Shown in pieces: positions 1 to 8,717 of a DNA stretch of 64,000 bases. Under the pieces are notes generated by a model that did not search any database, was not told the DNA's origin, and saw only the letters and a list, made by a program, of their open reading frames with translations. The translations under genes and the position numbers were made by a program. The DNA lies in assembly GCF_900112255.1 (NCBI RefSeq), contig NZ_FOLE01000003.1:124001-188000 (forward strand). The letters run 5' to 3'. The first letter of the stretch is position 1, and every line of letters begins with the position of its first letter. Source of the stretch: Flexibacter flexilis DSM 6793 (GTDB lineage: Bacteria; Bacteroidota; Bacteroidia; Cytophagales; Flexibacteraceae).

Positions 1-1
1 C

Positions 2-1444
2 AGTTTGTTGCAATATCCGTATGGCTGTGCCGAACAAACCGTTTCGGCGGCGTTTCCGCAGATTTATTTCCAAGAAATAGCCAAGACTTTGTATAAGAAA
101 AATCCGAAACAATACGCGGCCATGCCGAGCAGCAACCCGAACTACAACGTACAAGAAGCCATCAATAAACTGCAAAATATGCAGCTTTACGACGGCGGCA
201 TTAGTTACTGGTCGGGTGGTGAGCAGTCGCAATGGTGGGCTTCGGCGTATGCGGCGCATTTCTTGATAGAAGCCCGAAACGCTGGTTTTGAGGTGAATAC
301 AAGCACTTTAGACAAACTTTTGAGCTATTTGGGACAAAAAGCCAAAGCCAAAGAATTGGAGAAATACAGCTATTATACGGAAAGCAACCAACGCATTATC
401 AAAAATATTGCGCCAAAAGAAATTGCGTACTCGCTGTACGTGTTGGCGTTGGCAGGCCGCCCCGACGTGCCGACCATGAACTATTACAAAGCCAACAAAG
501 CACTTTTGGCCATCGACAGCAAATATTTGTTGGGCGCGGCTTACTTGCTGGCTTCCGACCAAATCTCTTACAAAACGGCCTTGCCTTCGGCTTTCGTGGG
601 TGAACGTTCGGTGGCTGCCAACGGCGGAAGTTTCTACTCGTTTGTACGCGATGAAGCGATTTCGTTGAGCTGTTTGGTAGATGTGGACGCAAATAATCCG
701 CAAATCCCGATGATGGCCAGACATTTGGCCGTCGAACTCAAACGCGACCCGTATTTGTCCACACAAGAAAATGCTTTCGCGTTGTTGGCCTTGGGCAAAT
801 TGGCCAAAAAAGCCGCCAACAGCAAAGCAACCGCCAGCGTAAACGCCAACGGAAAAACCTTAGGTAATTTTGCGGGTTCGGATTTGTGGTTGGATAAAGG
901 TGTTTTGGGTAAAATGCTTAATATCAGCACATCAGGCAAAGGGCAAGTGTATTATTTTGGAGAAATGTCGGGTATTCCTGCATCGGGACAAGTGAAAGAA
1001 GAAGACAGTTATTTGCGCGTGCGCCGCAGTTTTTACGACCGCAACGGCAATGTGCTTTCGGGCAATACTTTCCGCCAAAACGATTTGATTGTGGTAAAAA
1101 TCACGGTGAGTACTACGGATAGAAGTCGTGTAGAAAACATTGTATTGACGGATATGTTACCAGCAGGTTTTGAGGTAGAAAACTCGCGTTTGAGCACTTC
1201 TACGGAATTGGCTTGGGTAACAAATGCTTCTATTCCTGACCATCTGGACATCAGAGACGACCGCGTAAATATTTTCACGGATGCCTACGGCTCAGAACGC
1301 ACTTATTACTATGTGGTGCGTGCCGTTTCGCGTGGCAAATTTGCGCTGGGTGCGGTGAGTGCCGATGCCATGTATGACGGCGAATATCATTCGTACAATG
1401 GTGCGGGTACTATCGAGATTGTAGAACGCGAGGCGATGCCTTAA
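2..1444 (+). CDS. Alpha-2-macroglobulin family protein, C-terminal part (5' end outside window)
   Basis: This is the last 480 or so residues of a bacterial alpha-2-macroglobulin, a large periplasmic or surface protein that traps proteases. The open frame already runs at base 2, so the TTG at base 5 is not the true start. The fragment opens on the thioester motif YPYGCAEQT, whose Cys and Gln form the internal thioester in this family. The helical thioester domain follows to about residue 270, and then a beta-rich C-terminal part (about 300-470) resembling the last macroglobulin domains. The protein ends at TAA, 27 bases before a strong terminator. The signal peptide, bait region and any PbpC partner lie upstream and cannot be seen. 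Family assignment is secure from the thioester context; the exact subtype is unknown. Confidence 0.9.
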   Translation, partial: SLLQYPYGCAEQTVSAAFPQIYFQEIAKTLYKKNPKQYAAMPSSNPNYNVQEAINKLQNMQLYDGGISYWSGGEQSQWWASAYAAHFLIEARNAGFEVNTSTLDKLLSYLGQKAKAKELEKYSYYTESNQRIIKNIAPKEIAYSLYVLALAGRPDVPTMNYYKANKALLAIDSKYLLGAAYLLASDQISYKTALPSAFVGERSVAANGGSFYSFVRDEAISLSCLVDVDANNPQIPMMARHLAVELKRDPYLSTQENAFALLALGKLAKKAANSKATASVNANGKTLGNFAGSDLWLDKGVLGKMLNISTSGKGQVYYFGEMSGIPASGQVKEEDSYLRVRRSFYDRNGNVLSGNTFRQNDLIVVKITVSTTDRSRVENIVLTDMLPAGFEVENSRLSTSTELAWVTNASIPDHLDIRDDRVNIFTDAYGSERTYYYVVRAVSRGKFALGAVSADAMYDGEYHSYNGAGTIEIVEREAMP

Positions 1445-1470
1445 CCAAAATATTTCGTTTGATAAATAAC

Positions 1471-1507
1471 AAAAAGCGTAGGTCGTTCGGAGGCCTACGC
1501 TTTTTTG
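1471..1507. terminator. Bidirectional Rho-independent terminator
   Basis: AAAAAGCGTAGG pairs with CCTACGCTTTTTT around a short loop. It lies between two convergent genes (the macroglobulin and the acyltransferase) and has A and T tracts on both sides, so it can serve both strands. Confidence 0.85.
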
Positions 1508-1533
1508 TTTGTATTAGAAAAATTGCCTAAAAC

Positions 1534-2661
1534 TTATTGGGCTTTACTTTTGGAGGCCAACCATTTTCGGACAGGAATATCATACAATTTTAGACAAGCG
1601 TAAGCAATTGTAATGGATGCCAATAGCACTAATATTCCCACTGGCCAAGCATCTTGAATCGACAATTTGTTGTCCACCACCCACGCCGAGAAAATATAAA
1701 TAAGTGGATAGTGGGTAATGTAAATAGGGTAAGAAATATCGCCTAAAAATTGAGAAATAGACCGTTGCCAACCACTTTCTATTGTGCCATTCGCTCCAAT
1801 GTAAATGATGAGTGGAAAAATAAAAATAATGACAAAAGCCTCGTACAGACCATTTTGCCAAACATTTTCTACTTGCCCGATTCTTGGCAGCGCAAGCACC
1901 AATAAAAGTAACACACCACTCCATACAAACGCGTTACGGATTTGGTGAGGTTTGAAATATCTTGAAAGAAGCAAGCCCGCAAAAAAAGGAAACAACAAAC
2001 GCGTAAGTCCTACATGTATTTGCGTTGGATCTAAAGCCCAGCCGCCGATTACATCGCCATTGGGACTGGTGACTGTCAGGTGAACAAGTGCGCAAGCGGC
2101 CAAAAAAGTTAAGACTATTAGCCATTTGGTAGCGGTTTTGCGAAGAACGAAAGCATACAAAATATTGGCTACGTATTCATAAAACAGCGACCACGCAGGG
2201 CCGTTGAGCGGGTGCATTTCTGTCCAGCCGCGTATGTCCAGCGACAAGGGCACGGGAATAAGCGTAAAGCCAATGAGCATGATAAGTAATAATTTCCAAA
2301 CAGGAACGCTGCTTATCAACGGAAAAAGAACTGGCGAGGCACTAAAATAAAAGCCGATTGCGCCGATAATCATTCCGACTACAATCATGGGATGTAGGCG
2401 GATGAGGCGTCTTTTGAAAAATTCGCGGAGTGTCATTTTCTGCCAACGGTCGTCGTAAGCATGGCCAATCACGAAGCCCGACAACAGAAAGAAAAAGTCA
2501 ACGGCAAGATACCCGTGATTGATGATTTGTAAGGCGTGGTTGCCACCCGAAAAAATCTCGAAAATGTGAAATATCACGACCGTGATGGCTGCGATACCTC
2601 TCAAACCGTCGAGGATTTCGTAATGATTCTTAGAATCAGAAAAAATGTTTGAAGAATTCAT
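1534..2661 (-). CDS. Acyltransferase family 3 membrane protein (OafA/YrhL type)
   Basis: This is an integral membrane acyltransferase of the Acyl_transf_3 family (375 aa), which usually O-acetylates surface sugars or other exported molecules. The family's N-terminal signature is visible as DGLRGIAAITVVIFH (about residues 18-32), with the conserved His at the end of the first membrane helix. A second conserved element, FFLLSGFVIG, lies near residue 57. About ten hydrophobic segments follow, and the C-terminus (DIPVRKWL) matches the usual end of the family. The start at 2661 fits the family length and is preceded by a good Bacteroidetes-type promoter. It is a single-gene unit between two terminators or promoters. 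The substrate cannot be read from the sequence, and no polysaccharide genes flank it. Confidence 0.88.
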   Translation of the reverse strand: MNSSNIFSDSKNHYEILDGLRGIAAITVVIFHIFEIFSGGNHALQIINHGYLAVDFFFLLSGFVIGHAYDDRWQKMTLREFFKRRLIRLHPMIVVGMIIGAIGFYFSASPVLFPLISSVPVWKLLLIMLIGFTLIPVPLSLDIRGWTEMHPLNGPAWSLFYEYVANILYAFVLRKTATKWLIVLTFLAACALVHLTVTSPNGDVIGGWALDPTQIHVGLTRLLFPFFAGLLLSRYFKPHQIRNAFVWSGVLLLLVLALPRIGQVENVWQNGLYEAFVIIFIFPLIIYIGANGTIESGWQRSISQFLGDISYPIYITHYPLIYIFSAWVVDNKLSIQDAWPVGILVLLASITIAYACLKLYDIPVRKWLASKSKAQ

Positions 2662-2737
2662 CTTAATACTTTAGGGGTTAATTAAATTAATAGGTAAAGT
2701 ATTTGAGGTGAATTTTTATAGGATTGCAATACTGCAA

Positions 2738-2768
2738 CAAAAGTAAAGCCATTGTCTGAATATACAAA
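2738..2768 (-). promoter_or_regulatory. Bacteroidetes-type promoter for the acyltransferase gene
   Basis: On the minus strand TTTG is followed after 19 bases by TACTTTTG, an exact match to the TAnnTTTG -7 element. It lies about 77 bases upstream of the start at 2661. Confidence 0.65.
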
Positions 2769-2862
2769 TTTGGGCTTATGCAAAATCTAAATGTTGGCGG
2801 CTTTATAGCCAAAGAAATACGGTGCTAATCCTTTCGAATAAAATTATTTTTGAGAAGAATCA

Positions 2863-2893
2863 TTGTAAAATCTTAGGTAACCTGCTACATTGC
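2863..2893 (+). promoter_or_regulatory. Possible promoter for feoAB
   Basis: TTG is followed after 20 bases by TACATTGC, an imperfect -7 element, about 29 bases before the feoA start. I saw no convincing Fur operator in the gap, so iron control is not demonstrated from sequence. Confidence 0.3.
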
Positions 2894-2921
2894 GGCTGTT
2901 TAAATTAAGTCTAAATAAGCC

Positions 2922-3158
2922 ATGAGTCAGCCATCATCACCCAAAAGTATCGCCGATTTGAAAGTAGGCCAAAAAGGTCGTATCAATGCGTTTACAGATG
3001 CCGAAATGTCGCTAAAACTACTCGAAATGGGCTGTTTGCCTGGTAGTGAAGTGTCGGTGGTCGGGCTTGCGCCTTTAGGCTCTCCTATGTGTATAAATGT
3101 ATCGGGTTATAATCTTGCGCTACGTCGCGAGGAAGCCGCTACTATCTTGATTCAGTGA
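2922..3158 (+). CDS. feoA: Ferrous iron transport protein A
   Basis: FeoA is a small cytoplasmic SH3-like protein (78 aa) needed for full activity of the FeoB iron(II) transporter. The family pattern is seen in GQKGRINAF, LLEMGCLPGSEV (about residues 33-44) and the closing LALRREEAATILI. It starts at ATG and ends 10 bases before feoB, so the two are co-transcribed. Length and the neighbouring gene make the call firm. Confidence 0.93.
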   Translation: MSQPSSPKSIADLKVGQKGRINAFTDAEMSLKLLEMGCLPGSEVSVVGLAPLGSPMCINVSGYNLALRREEAATILIQ

Positions 3159-3168
3159 GTTTTACGAA

Positions 3169-5286
3169 ATGGCCAATACTTCTAATAAATTAACCATTGC
3201 GTTGGTGGGAAACCCTAACGCAGGGAAATCGTCTTTATTCAATTTACTGACGGGCTTGCATCAAAAAATTGGGAATTTTCCAGGGGTAACTGTGGAGAAA
3301 AAAGTAGGCGTGGCGCGTCTGTCCGACACGCAAACGGCTACGATTATCGACTTGCCTGGCACGTACAGCCTTTACCCAAAATCGCCTGACGAACAGGTGG
3401 TTTATGATGCACTGAGCAACACCAAAGACGAACTTTATCCTGATGTGGTCGTGGTGGTGGCCGATGCCTCCAATCTTAAACGTAACCTATTGCTTTTCAC
3501 CCAAATACACGACTTGGGTTTGCCTGTGGTGTTGGCTTTGAACATGATAGACGTTGCCGAGAAAAAAGGTATTCGCATTAATCTCATAGAGCTTGGCAAA
3601 CAGTTGGGCGTGCCTGTTACGTCCCTGAATGCTCGTAGTGGCGCAGGCGTAACAGAGCTTAAAAATATTCTGCAAAAAGAAATTTCTTGTCCCCAAAAAT
3701 CATTTTACGAAGTACACGACCAAGCACCAGAAGTAGTGGAGGCTTTGCGCCAAAAATTTAGCTTGGCCAATGATTATCAGGCGTTTCAGTTGGCGCATCA
3801 GTACAAAACTTCGATGGCCATTTCTGACCGCGAACGCCAATTTGTAGAAGAAATCACGGTGCAACATGGCTTTCAAAACCTCTCTTTTCAGGCTGCCGAA
3901 ACCATTGCCCGCTACGAAGTAATTAACCGCTTGGTTACGCCTTGTGTAACGAAAGTAACGCCGCCGCGCCCTGAATGGAGCAATCGCTTAGACGCGATTC
4001 TGACGCATCGGGTAGGGGGCTATGCGATTTTCTTGGCGATTTTGTTTGTGATATTTCAGGCCATTTTTGCTTGGGCAAGTTACCCCATGGATTTGATAGA
4101 TGGTGGTATTGCCTCGCTAAACGAATGGCTACAAGCCAATTTGCCCGAAGGCGTGCTTACGCGTTTGCTTACGGAAGGGCTTATTGCGGGGCTTGGCGGT
4201 GTGATTATTTTTATTCCACAAATTGCTATGCTTTTTGCTTTTATCGCGATTTTGGAAGAATCGGGCTATATGGCGCGTGTCATGTACATCATGGATAGGC
4301 TCATGCGTCCGTTTGGCTTGAATGGTCGTAGTGTTGTGCCGTTGATTTCGGGGGTGGCTTGCGCCGTACCTGCGATTATGGCCACGCGCAGCATCGACAA
4401 CTACCGCGACCGCCTCATTACGATTATGGTTACGCCGCTGATGAGCTGTTCGGCACGTATCCCGATTTTTACGGTGCTGATTGCCTTAGTTGTTCCCGAA
4501 AAATATTATTTGGGCGTGCTTAATCTGCAAGGTATCGCGCTAATGGGCTTGTATTTGTTGGGTTTTGTATCGGCGATTGTGTCGGCATGGATTCTGAAAA
4601 ATATTATCAAAAGCAAACAACGTAGTTTCTTTATCATGGAACTGCCTTCTTATAAAATTCCGCGTTGGCAAAACGTAGGTTTTACGATTTTGGAAAAAGT
4701 AAAAGCCTTTGTGTTTGAAGCTGGTAAAGTAATTGTAGCGATTTCGATTGTGCTTTGGGTGTTGGCTTCGTATGGGCCAAGCGACCAAATGCAAAAAGCT
4801 GAAGTACAAGCCATTGCGCAAGCTCAACAGCAACAACTTAGCCCTGAACAACAAGATAATTTTGTGGCTTCGGCCAAACTGGAAAGTTCGTATATTGGGC
4901 ATTTTGGCCGCTTCATTGAGCCTGCTATTCGTCCGTTGGGCTACGACTGGAAAATCGGTATTGCCCTGATTACCTCGTTTGCAGCGCGTGAAGTTTTCAT
5001 CGGGACGATGGCCACTATTTACAGTATCGGCAGCGACGCAGACAACGAAGACACCATCAAACACCGAATGCAAGCCGAATTAAATCCTGCCACAGGCCAA
5101 CCCATGTACACGCCTGCGCTGGCTTTTTCGCTGCTGATATTTTATGTATTTGCCATGCAATGTATGAGTACGATTGCCATCGTGTATCGCGAAACAAGGG
5201 GCTGGAAATGGCCTGCGATTCAGTTTGTTTATATGACGAGCTTGGCGTATTTGGGTAGTTTCTTGGTCTATAACCTTTTAAAATAA
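3169..5286 (+). CDS. feoB: Ferrous iron transport protein B
   Basis: FeoB is the inner-membrane transporter that brings Fe(II) into the cell, driven or gated by its N-terminal G domain. G1 is GNPNAGKSS (residues 14-22), G3 is DLPG (61-64) and G4 is NMID (125-128). The membrane part starts near residue 285, with the two Gate (nucleoside-recognition-like) regions containing SGVACAVPAIMATR (about residue 397) and the SFAAREVFIGTM stretch (about residue 605). At 705 aa the length is normal for Bacteroidetes. There is no FeoC gene, and no fused FeoA domain since feoA is separate. A good terminator follows within 30 bases. Confidence 0.96.
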   Translation: MANTSNKLTIALVGNPNAGKSSLFNLLTGLHQKIGNFPGVTVEKKVGVARLSDTQTATIIDLPGTYSLYPKSPDEQVVYDALSNTKDELYPDVVVVVADASNLKRNLLLFTQIHDLGLPVVLALNMIDVAEKKGIRINLIELGKQLGVPVTSLNARSGAGVTELKNILQKEISCPQKSFYEVHDQAPEVVEALRQKFSLANDYQAFQLAHQYKTSMAISDRERQFVEEITVQHGFQNLSFQAAETIARYEVINRLVTPCVTKVTPPRPEWSNRLDAILTHRVGGYAIFLAILFVIFQAIFAWASYPMDLIDGGIASLNEWLQANLPEGVLTRLLTEGLIAGLGGVIIFIPQIAMLFAFIAILEESGYMARVMYIMDRLMRPFGLNGRSVVPLISGVACAVPAIMATRSIDNYRDRLITIMVTPLMSCSARIPIFTVLIALVVPEKYYLGVLNLQGIALMGLYLLGFVSAIVSAWILKNIIKSKQRSFFIMELPSYKIPRWQNVGFTILEKVKAFVFEAGKVIVAISIVLWVLASYGPSDQMQKAEVQAIAQAQQQQLSPEQQDNFVASAKLESSYIGHFGRFIEPAIRPLGYDWKIGIALITSFAAREVFIGTMATIYSIGSDADNEDTIKHRMQAELNPATGQPMYTPALAFSLLIFYVFAMQCMSTIAIVYRETRGWKWPAIQFVYMTSLAYLGSFLVYNLLK

Positions 5287-5312
5287 ATAACCTGTTAAAT
5301 TATATTTTACTA

Positions 5313-5350
5313 AAATCCCTCACGCAACAGATTGTGTGGGGGATTTTTTT
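5313..5350 (+). terminator. Rho-independent terminator of feoAB
   Basis: AAAATCCCTCACGCAA pairs with TTGTGTGGGGGATTTT (two G-T pairs) around CAGA, followed by a run of T. Confidence 0.85.
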
Positions 5351-5371
5351 GAAGTTGCGCGGCCTTTTTGC

Positions 5372-5541
5372 GGTAAAGATTTCACGCCTACGGCGTTCGT
5401 ATTTCTCTAAAATATTGATTGCTACAAAGGTGCCAAGCCTAAAGGCTTTTGGGGCTTAGAGCAAATTCGTTAGGATTAAAATCTTGGTAGCCAAATATTG
5501 TGGCGTATGATTCTAACGCCGTCGGCGTGGCATCTTTTGGG
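5372..5541. repeat. Cluster of dispersed palindromic intergenic repeat units
   Basis: The stretch carries four related units with GC-rich palindromic cores. They are ATTTCACGCCTACGGCGT near 5379, GCTACAAAGGTGCC with AAGCCTAAAGGCTT from 5421, the inverse of GCTACCAAGATTTTAATCC near 5463-5492, and TAACGCCGTCGGCGTGGCAT near 5514. The same units occur at 16775-16907. It has no ORF of note and sits between feoB's terminator and a convergent gene, as REP-like or MITE-like elements do. Which transposase, if any, moves it is unknown. Confidence 0.7.
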
Positions 5542-5556
5542 TTTATTGTAGAAAAT

Positions 5557-5589
5557 AAAAGCCGCATAACATTACGCTAGGCGGCTTTT
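5557..5589 (-). terminator. Rho-independent terminator of the GlmU-like gene
   Basis: AAAAGCCGC (5557-5565) pairs perfectly with GCGGCTTTT (5581-5589). Read on the minus strand the stem is followed by a T-rich stretch, just past the stop at 5596. Confidence 0.75.
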
Positions 5590-5595
5590 GATTTC

Positions 5596-6765
5596 TTAAT
5601 CATGCAAATATTTGAGAAGTGCTTGATAGGCTGGACTCAGTTCTTTTTTGCGACGTGCCATGACGCGCTGTTCTGTTTCGAGGAATTTATCAAAACGATA
5701 TTTTTCCCAACTCGTGTCCGAACCGCCCCACGAAAACGATGCGATATGTTTGGCAGGAAATCCACCACCAAAAATATTAGCTCCGACACCTACCACCGTG
5801 CCCGTGTTGAACATGGTATTGATGCCGCATTTGGAATGGTCGCCCATCATTAGGCCACAGAATTGTAAGCCCGTATCTTCCTCGTTGCCAGTGCCGTAGT
5901 CGTAGAGTTTTACGTTGGCGTAATTATTTTTAAGGTTGGAGTTATTGGTGTCTGCGCCCAAGTTGCACCATTCGCCCAACACGCTATTTCCCAAAAATCC
6001 GTCGTGCCCTTTGTTGCTAAAGCCAAACAAAACGGAATTGCTTATTTCGCCACCAACTTTACAAAATGGCCCGATGGTATTGTCGCCGCGCATTTTGCCG
6101 CCCATGTTGATTACCGCGCCTTCGCACAAAGCCAGTGGCCCTTTGATGAGCGAACCTTCTTGTACTTGTGCGTTGCGGCCAATATACACGGGGCCTTCTT
6201 CGGCGTTGATGATGGCCGCTTTGATGTTTGCGCCTTCTTCCACAAATATATTTTCAGCACCATATATAATAGTGTGTTTGTCGGCGATGGGTTGCGAGGT
6301 GCGGTCTTTGGTGAGGCGTGCAAAATCTTGGCGAATTTGTGCCCCGTTTTGGGCGAAAATATCCCATTTGTGCGCGATTAGCGTAACGGCTGCGGCGTAT
6401 TCGGTTGTTTTTGGACTAAAACTGCCTGTTTGCCATTGGCTTACTTGCGTGGCCGAAAGGCGAGCCGCCAACAAAACGCCGTTTTGGGTGAAGCCTTCGC
6501 CTGTGGCTAAAGCTGCGCACGCGGTGGCCAGTTCGTCGGTGGGACAAAGTGCGCCATTGACGAGCAAATTATCTTCGGCCACGTGTAGCGGGAAGAGCGT
6601 TTGCAAAGAAGCGTCTGTGAGGAATGAGCCTTTGTTTTGGCTATAAAATTCCCATTTTTCGGCAATCGTAACAATCCCGACACGAATGGCGGCCACAGGG
6701 CGCGTAAAAGTGAAAGGTTTGAGTGAGTTGCGAAATGCGGGCGTATCAAAGAAAATATAATTCAT
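5596..6765 (-). CDS. GlmU-like sugar nucleotidyltransferase / N-acetyltransferase (Bacteroidetes alternative GlmU)
   Basis: This 389-aa protein belongs to the Bacteroidetes family annotated as alternative GlmU. Members are proposed to make UDP-N-acetylglucosamine for peptidoglycan and lipid A. The N-terminus MNYIFFDTPAFR with KPFTFTRPVAAIRVG (about residues 14-28) replaces the usual nucleotidyltransferase start. From about residue 170 on it shows the short hexapeptide-like periodicity of a left-handed beta helix (for example GPVYIGRNAQVQEGSLIKG). I moved the start to the ATG at 6765, because the longer frame adds 13 residues with no family resemblance. It is transcribed alone towards feoB. 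Activity on GlcN-1-P is a family inference, not shown here. Confidence 0.82.
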   Translation of the reverse strand: MNYIFFDTPAFRNSLKPFTFTRPVAAIRVGIVTIAEKWEFYSQNKGSFLTDASLQTLFPLHVAEDNLLVNGALCPTDELATACAALATGEGFTQNGVLLAARLSATQVSQWQTGSFSPKTTEYAAAVTLIAHKWDIFAQNGAQIRQDFARLTKDRTSQPIADKHTIIYGAENIFVEEGANIKAAIINAEEGPVYIGRNAQVQEGSLIKGPLALCEGAVINMGGKMRGDNTIGPFCKVGGEISNSVLFGFSNKGHDGFLGNSVLGEWCNLGADTNNSNLKNNYANVKLYDYGTGNEEDTGLQFCGLMMGDHSKCGINTMFNTGTVVGVGANIFGGGFPAKHIASFSWGGSDTSWEKYRFDKFLETEQRVMARRKKELSPAYQALLKYLHD

Positions 6766-7179
6766 GGATTGGTGAAATTTGACAATAGATAAGAACCTGT
6801 GCAAAGTAAAGCAAAAGCCCTCTTTAAAGTAAATGGTTACCGCAAAAAGCCCGATAACAATGCAGTTATTTTTGGTTAAAAGAAAAGAAATGCTAAAAGG
6901 TAAATTTTTTCAGAAAAATATAAAATAGTCTATTGTAATTTTGATTAAATTAAACTTAAAATCGAAAACAGTAAATTGTAGAAGATTTATGAGAGAAAAA
7001 AAACATTTTCGGTTCAATTAGGGTGTGAGGAAAAGTTGTATTGTTATTTATTTTGATTCTAAAAATGAGGCTAAAATTTTGGGCTTTTTGGTTTTTTAGT
7101 ACCTTTAAGGCTCAATAGGCAACCGACCTGCATGGGTTGGTTGCTTTTGGTTTTGCAAAATCCTTATCCTAATTTATAT
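6766..7179. other. AT-rich intergenic region between divergent genes
   Basis: The 414 bases hold the hpt promoter at 7078-7107 and presumably the promoter of the GlmU-like gene (a weak TTACTTTG on the minus strand near 6813-6820). I saw no RNA gene, repeat or credible small ORF. The ATG at 7132 lies in frame with hpt but gives an unlikely N-terminus. Confidence 0.6.
7078..7107 (+). promoter_or_regulatory. Promoter of hpt-adk
   Basis: TTTG is followed after 18 bases by TACCTTTA, one base off the TAnnTTTG element. Transcription would start near 7114, leaving a leader of about 65 bases before the ATG at 7180. Confidence 0.55.
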
Positions 7180-7725
7180 ATGATGGTTACCGTAAAAGAT
7201 AAATCATTTAAACTTTTTATTGACGAACAGGAAATTGCAAGCCGTGTGGCTGAGTTAGGTGCAAGAATTAGCCAAGATTACGAAGGAAAACGTCCTTTGT
7301 TTATTCCTGTGCTCAATGGCTCTTTTATGTTTGCGGCAGATTTGCTGAAAAATATTTCGGTGGACTGCGAAGTTACTTTCGTGAAAGTAGCCTCCTATGA
7401 AGCCATGGAAACCAAAGGCCAAGTAGAGGAAATTTTGGGTTTAGAAAAGGATTTGAAAGATCGCCACATCGTAGTGGTGGAAGATATTGTCGATACGGGC
7501 ATCACAATGACAGAGATACTGAGAAATATCAGGGTTTTTCATCCTGCCTCTGTTGAAATTGCCACAATGTTTCTGAAGCCCGATGCGTTGCGCCGTGAGT
7601 TGAGTCTCAAATATGTTGGGAAAGAAATCGCGAACAAATTTGTGGTAGGTTATGGCCTTGATTACGATGGTTATGGCCGCAATTTGCGCAGTGTTTATCA
7701 GCTTCACGAATCCGAAAATAGCTAA
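7180..7725 (+). CDS. hpt: Hypoxanthine phosphoribosyltransferase
   Basis: The enzyme joins PRPP to hypoxanthine (and usually guanine) to make IMP or GMP in purine salvage, in the cytoplasm. The PRPP-binding loop is VVVEDIVDTGITM (residues 98-110). The N-terminal FIPVLNGSFMFAADL and the late YGLDYDGYGRNL fit the family closely. I prefer the ATG at 7180 or the adjacent one at 7183. The ATG at 7132 would add 16 residues starting MGWLLLVLQNP, which no homologue would be expected to have. The product is then 181 aa. adk follows after 30 bases, so the two nucleotide-metabolism genes form an operon. Confidence 0.9.
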   Translation: MMVTVKDKSFKLFIDEQEIASRVAELGARISQDYEGKRPLFIPVLNGSFMFAADLLKNISVDCEVTFVKVASYEAMETKGQVEEILGLEKDLKDRHIVVVEDIVDTGITMTEILRNIRVFHPASVEIATMFLKPDALRRELSLKYVGKEIANKFVVGYGLDYDGYGRNLRSVYQLHESENS

Positions 7726-7755
7726 GATTTACCATTTATTTATCCCCTAAAAACT

Positions 7756-8334
7756 ATGTTAAATATAGTATTGTTTGGTCCTCCTGGCGCAGGAAAAGGC
7801 ACTCAAAGCCAGAAACTTATAGAAAAATACGAACTTACACACCTTTCTACTGGCGACTTGCTTCGTTCGGAAATTGCGGCAGGCTCAGAGTTGGGTTTGA
7901 AAGCAAAATCTTTGATGGATGCGGGTTTGCTCGTGCCTGATGAGGTTGTAATCGGCATGATTGACAAGAAAACGTCTGAAAATCCTGATGCCAAAGGTTT
8001 TATTTTTGATGGTTTTCCGCGTACCGTACCGCAAGCGCAAGCCCTCGACGTACTTTTGAACGGCAAAGGCACGCCCGTAAATTGTATGGTGGCTTTGGAA
8101 GTAGAAGAAAATGAGTTAGTTACTCGTCTTTTGCTTCGCGGTAAAACGTCTGGCCGCCCCGACGACCAAGACGAGGCTCTTATCGCCAAACGCGTACAAG
8201 AATACAATACTAAAACTGCTCCCGTAGCGGACTATTACAAATCTCAAAGCAAGTTCTCATCTGTGTATGGCATCGGCGAGATCGAAGAGATTTTTAGCAA
8301 AATTTGCCAAGCTATTGAAAAACATTCTGCTTAG
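7756..8334 (+). CDS. adk: Adenylate kinase
   Basis: Adenylate kinase interconverts ATP + AMP and 2 ADP. The P-loop is GPPGAGKGTQ (residues 8-17), the AMP-site motif is DGFPRT (about 85-90), and RLLLRGKTSGRPDD marks the lid region. At 192 aa this is the short-lid form common in Bacteroidetes; the four-Cys zinc lid is absent. It shares the hpt transcript and ends at a strong terminator 37 bases downstream. Confidence 0.96.
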   Translation: MLNIVLFGPPGAGKGTQSQKLIEKYELTHLSTGDLLRSEIAAGSELGLKAKSLMDAGLLVPDEVVIGMIDKKTSENPDAKGFIFDGFPRTVPQAQALDVLLNGKGTPVNCMVALEVEENELVTRLLLRGKTSGRPDDQDEALIAKRVQEYNTKTAPVADYYKSQSKFSSVYGIGEIEEIFSKICQAIEKHSA

Positions 8335-8717
8335 ATTCAGGAATATTTAAAAGATATTTTATAGAAAAGTAGCCATTGTTATTTTGTTTTCTGAAAGCAA
8401 TAATAATGGCTGCTTTTGTATTTTATAGATATAAATGCAATTTGGATACAAGCGTATCGTTAAAGTCAAGATTTTATTTTCATTAACCCTAAACAATATT
8501 AAGTATTTTACCGCTAAGCCAATATTTGACTAGTGAGACTCATTTTGAGCTAATAAAATATTGAAAATTGTGTAATATACCGTATAATTGTGCTTGGATT
8601 ATTTCTATTTTCCAAAAATCACTTTTATTACAATCAGAGATATTTTACACCTAACATACCATTCTACTTTTCTAACGTTTAACTAACCTTCTCATACTTT
8701 TATTCAAAACAAATTTC
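8335..8717. other. Intergenic region upstream of the giant adhesin
   Basis: The 383 bases contain the adk terminator and then an AT-rich stretch that must carry the promoter of the adhesin gene. The only promoter-like strings are imperfect (TACTTTTC near 8667 and TACTTTTA near 8696), and neither has a well-placed TTG. No ORF or RNA gene was seen. Confidence 0.5.
8371..8420 (+). terminator. Rho-independent terminator of hpt-adk
   Basis: AGCCATTGTTATT (8371-8383) pairs with AATAATAATGGCT (8399-8411) over 13 positions with one G-T pair. A T-rich stretch follows. Confidence 0.85.

Noticed and set aside
2771-2921. Fur box upstream of feoA
   Set aside because: No convincing 19-bp inverted repeat of GATAATGAT type was found in the gap.
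5936-6646. Long plus-strand ORF (236 codons) opposite the GlmU-like gene
   Set aside because: It lies wholly antisense to a well-supported gene, has a low-complexity Ser/Pro/Ala composition and no recognisable motif.
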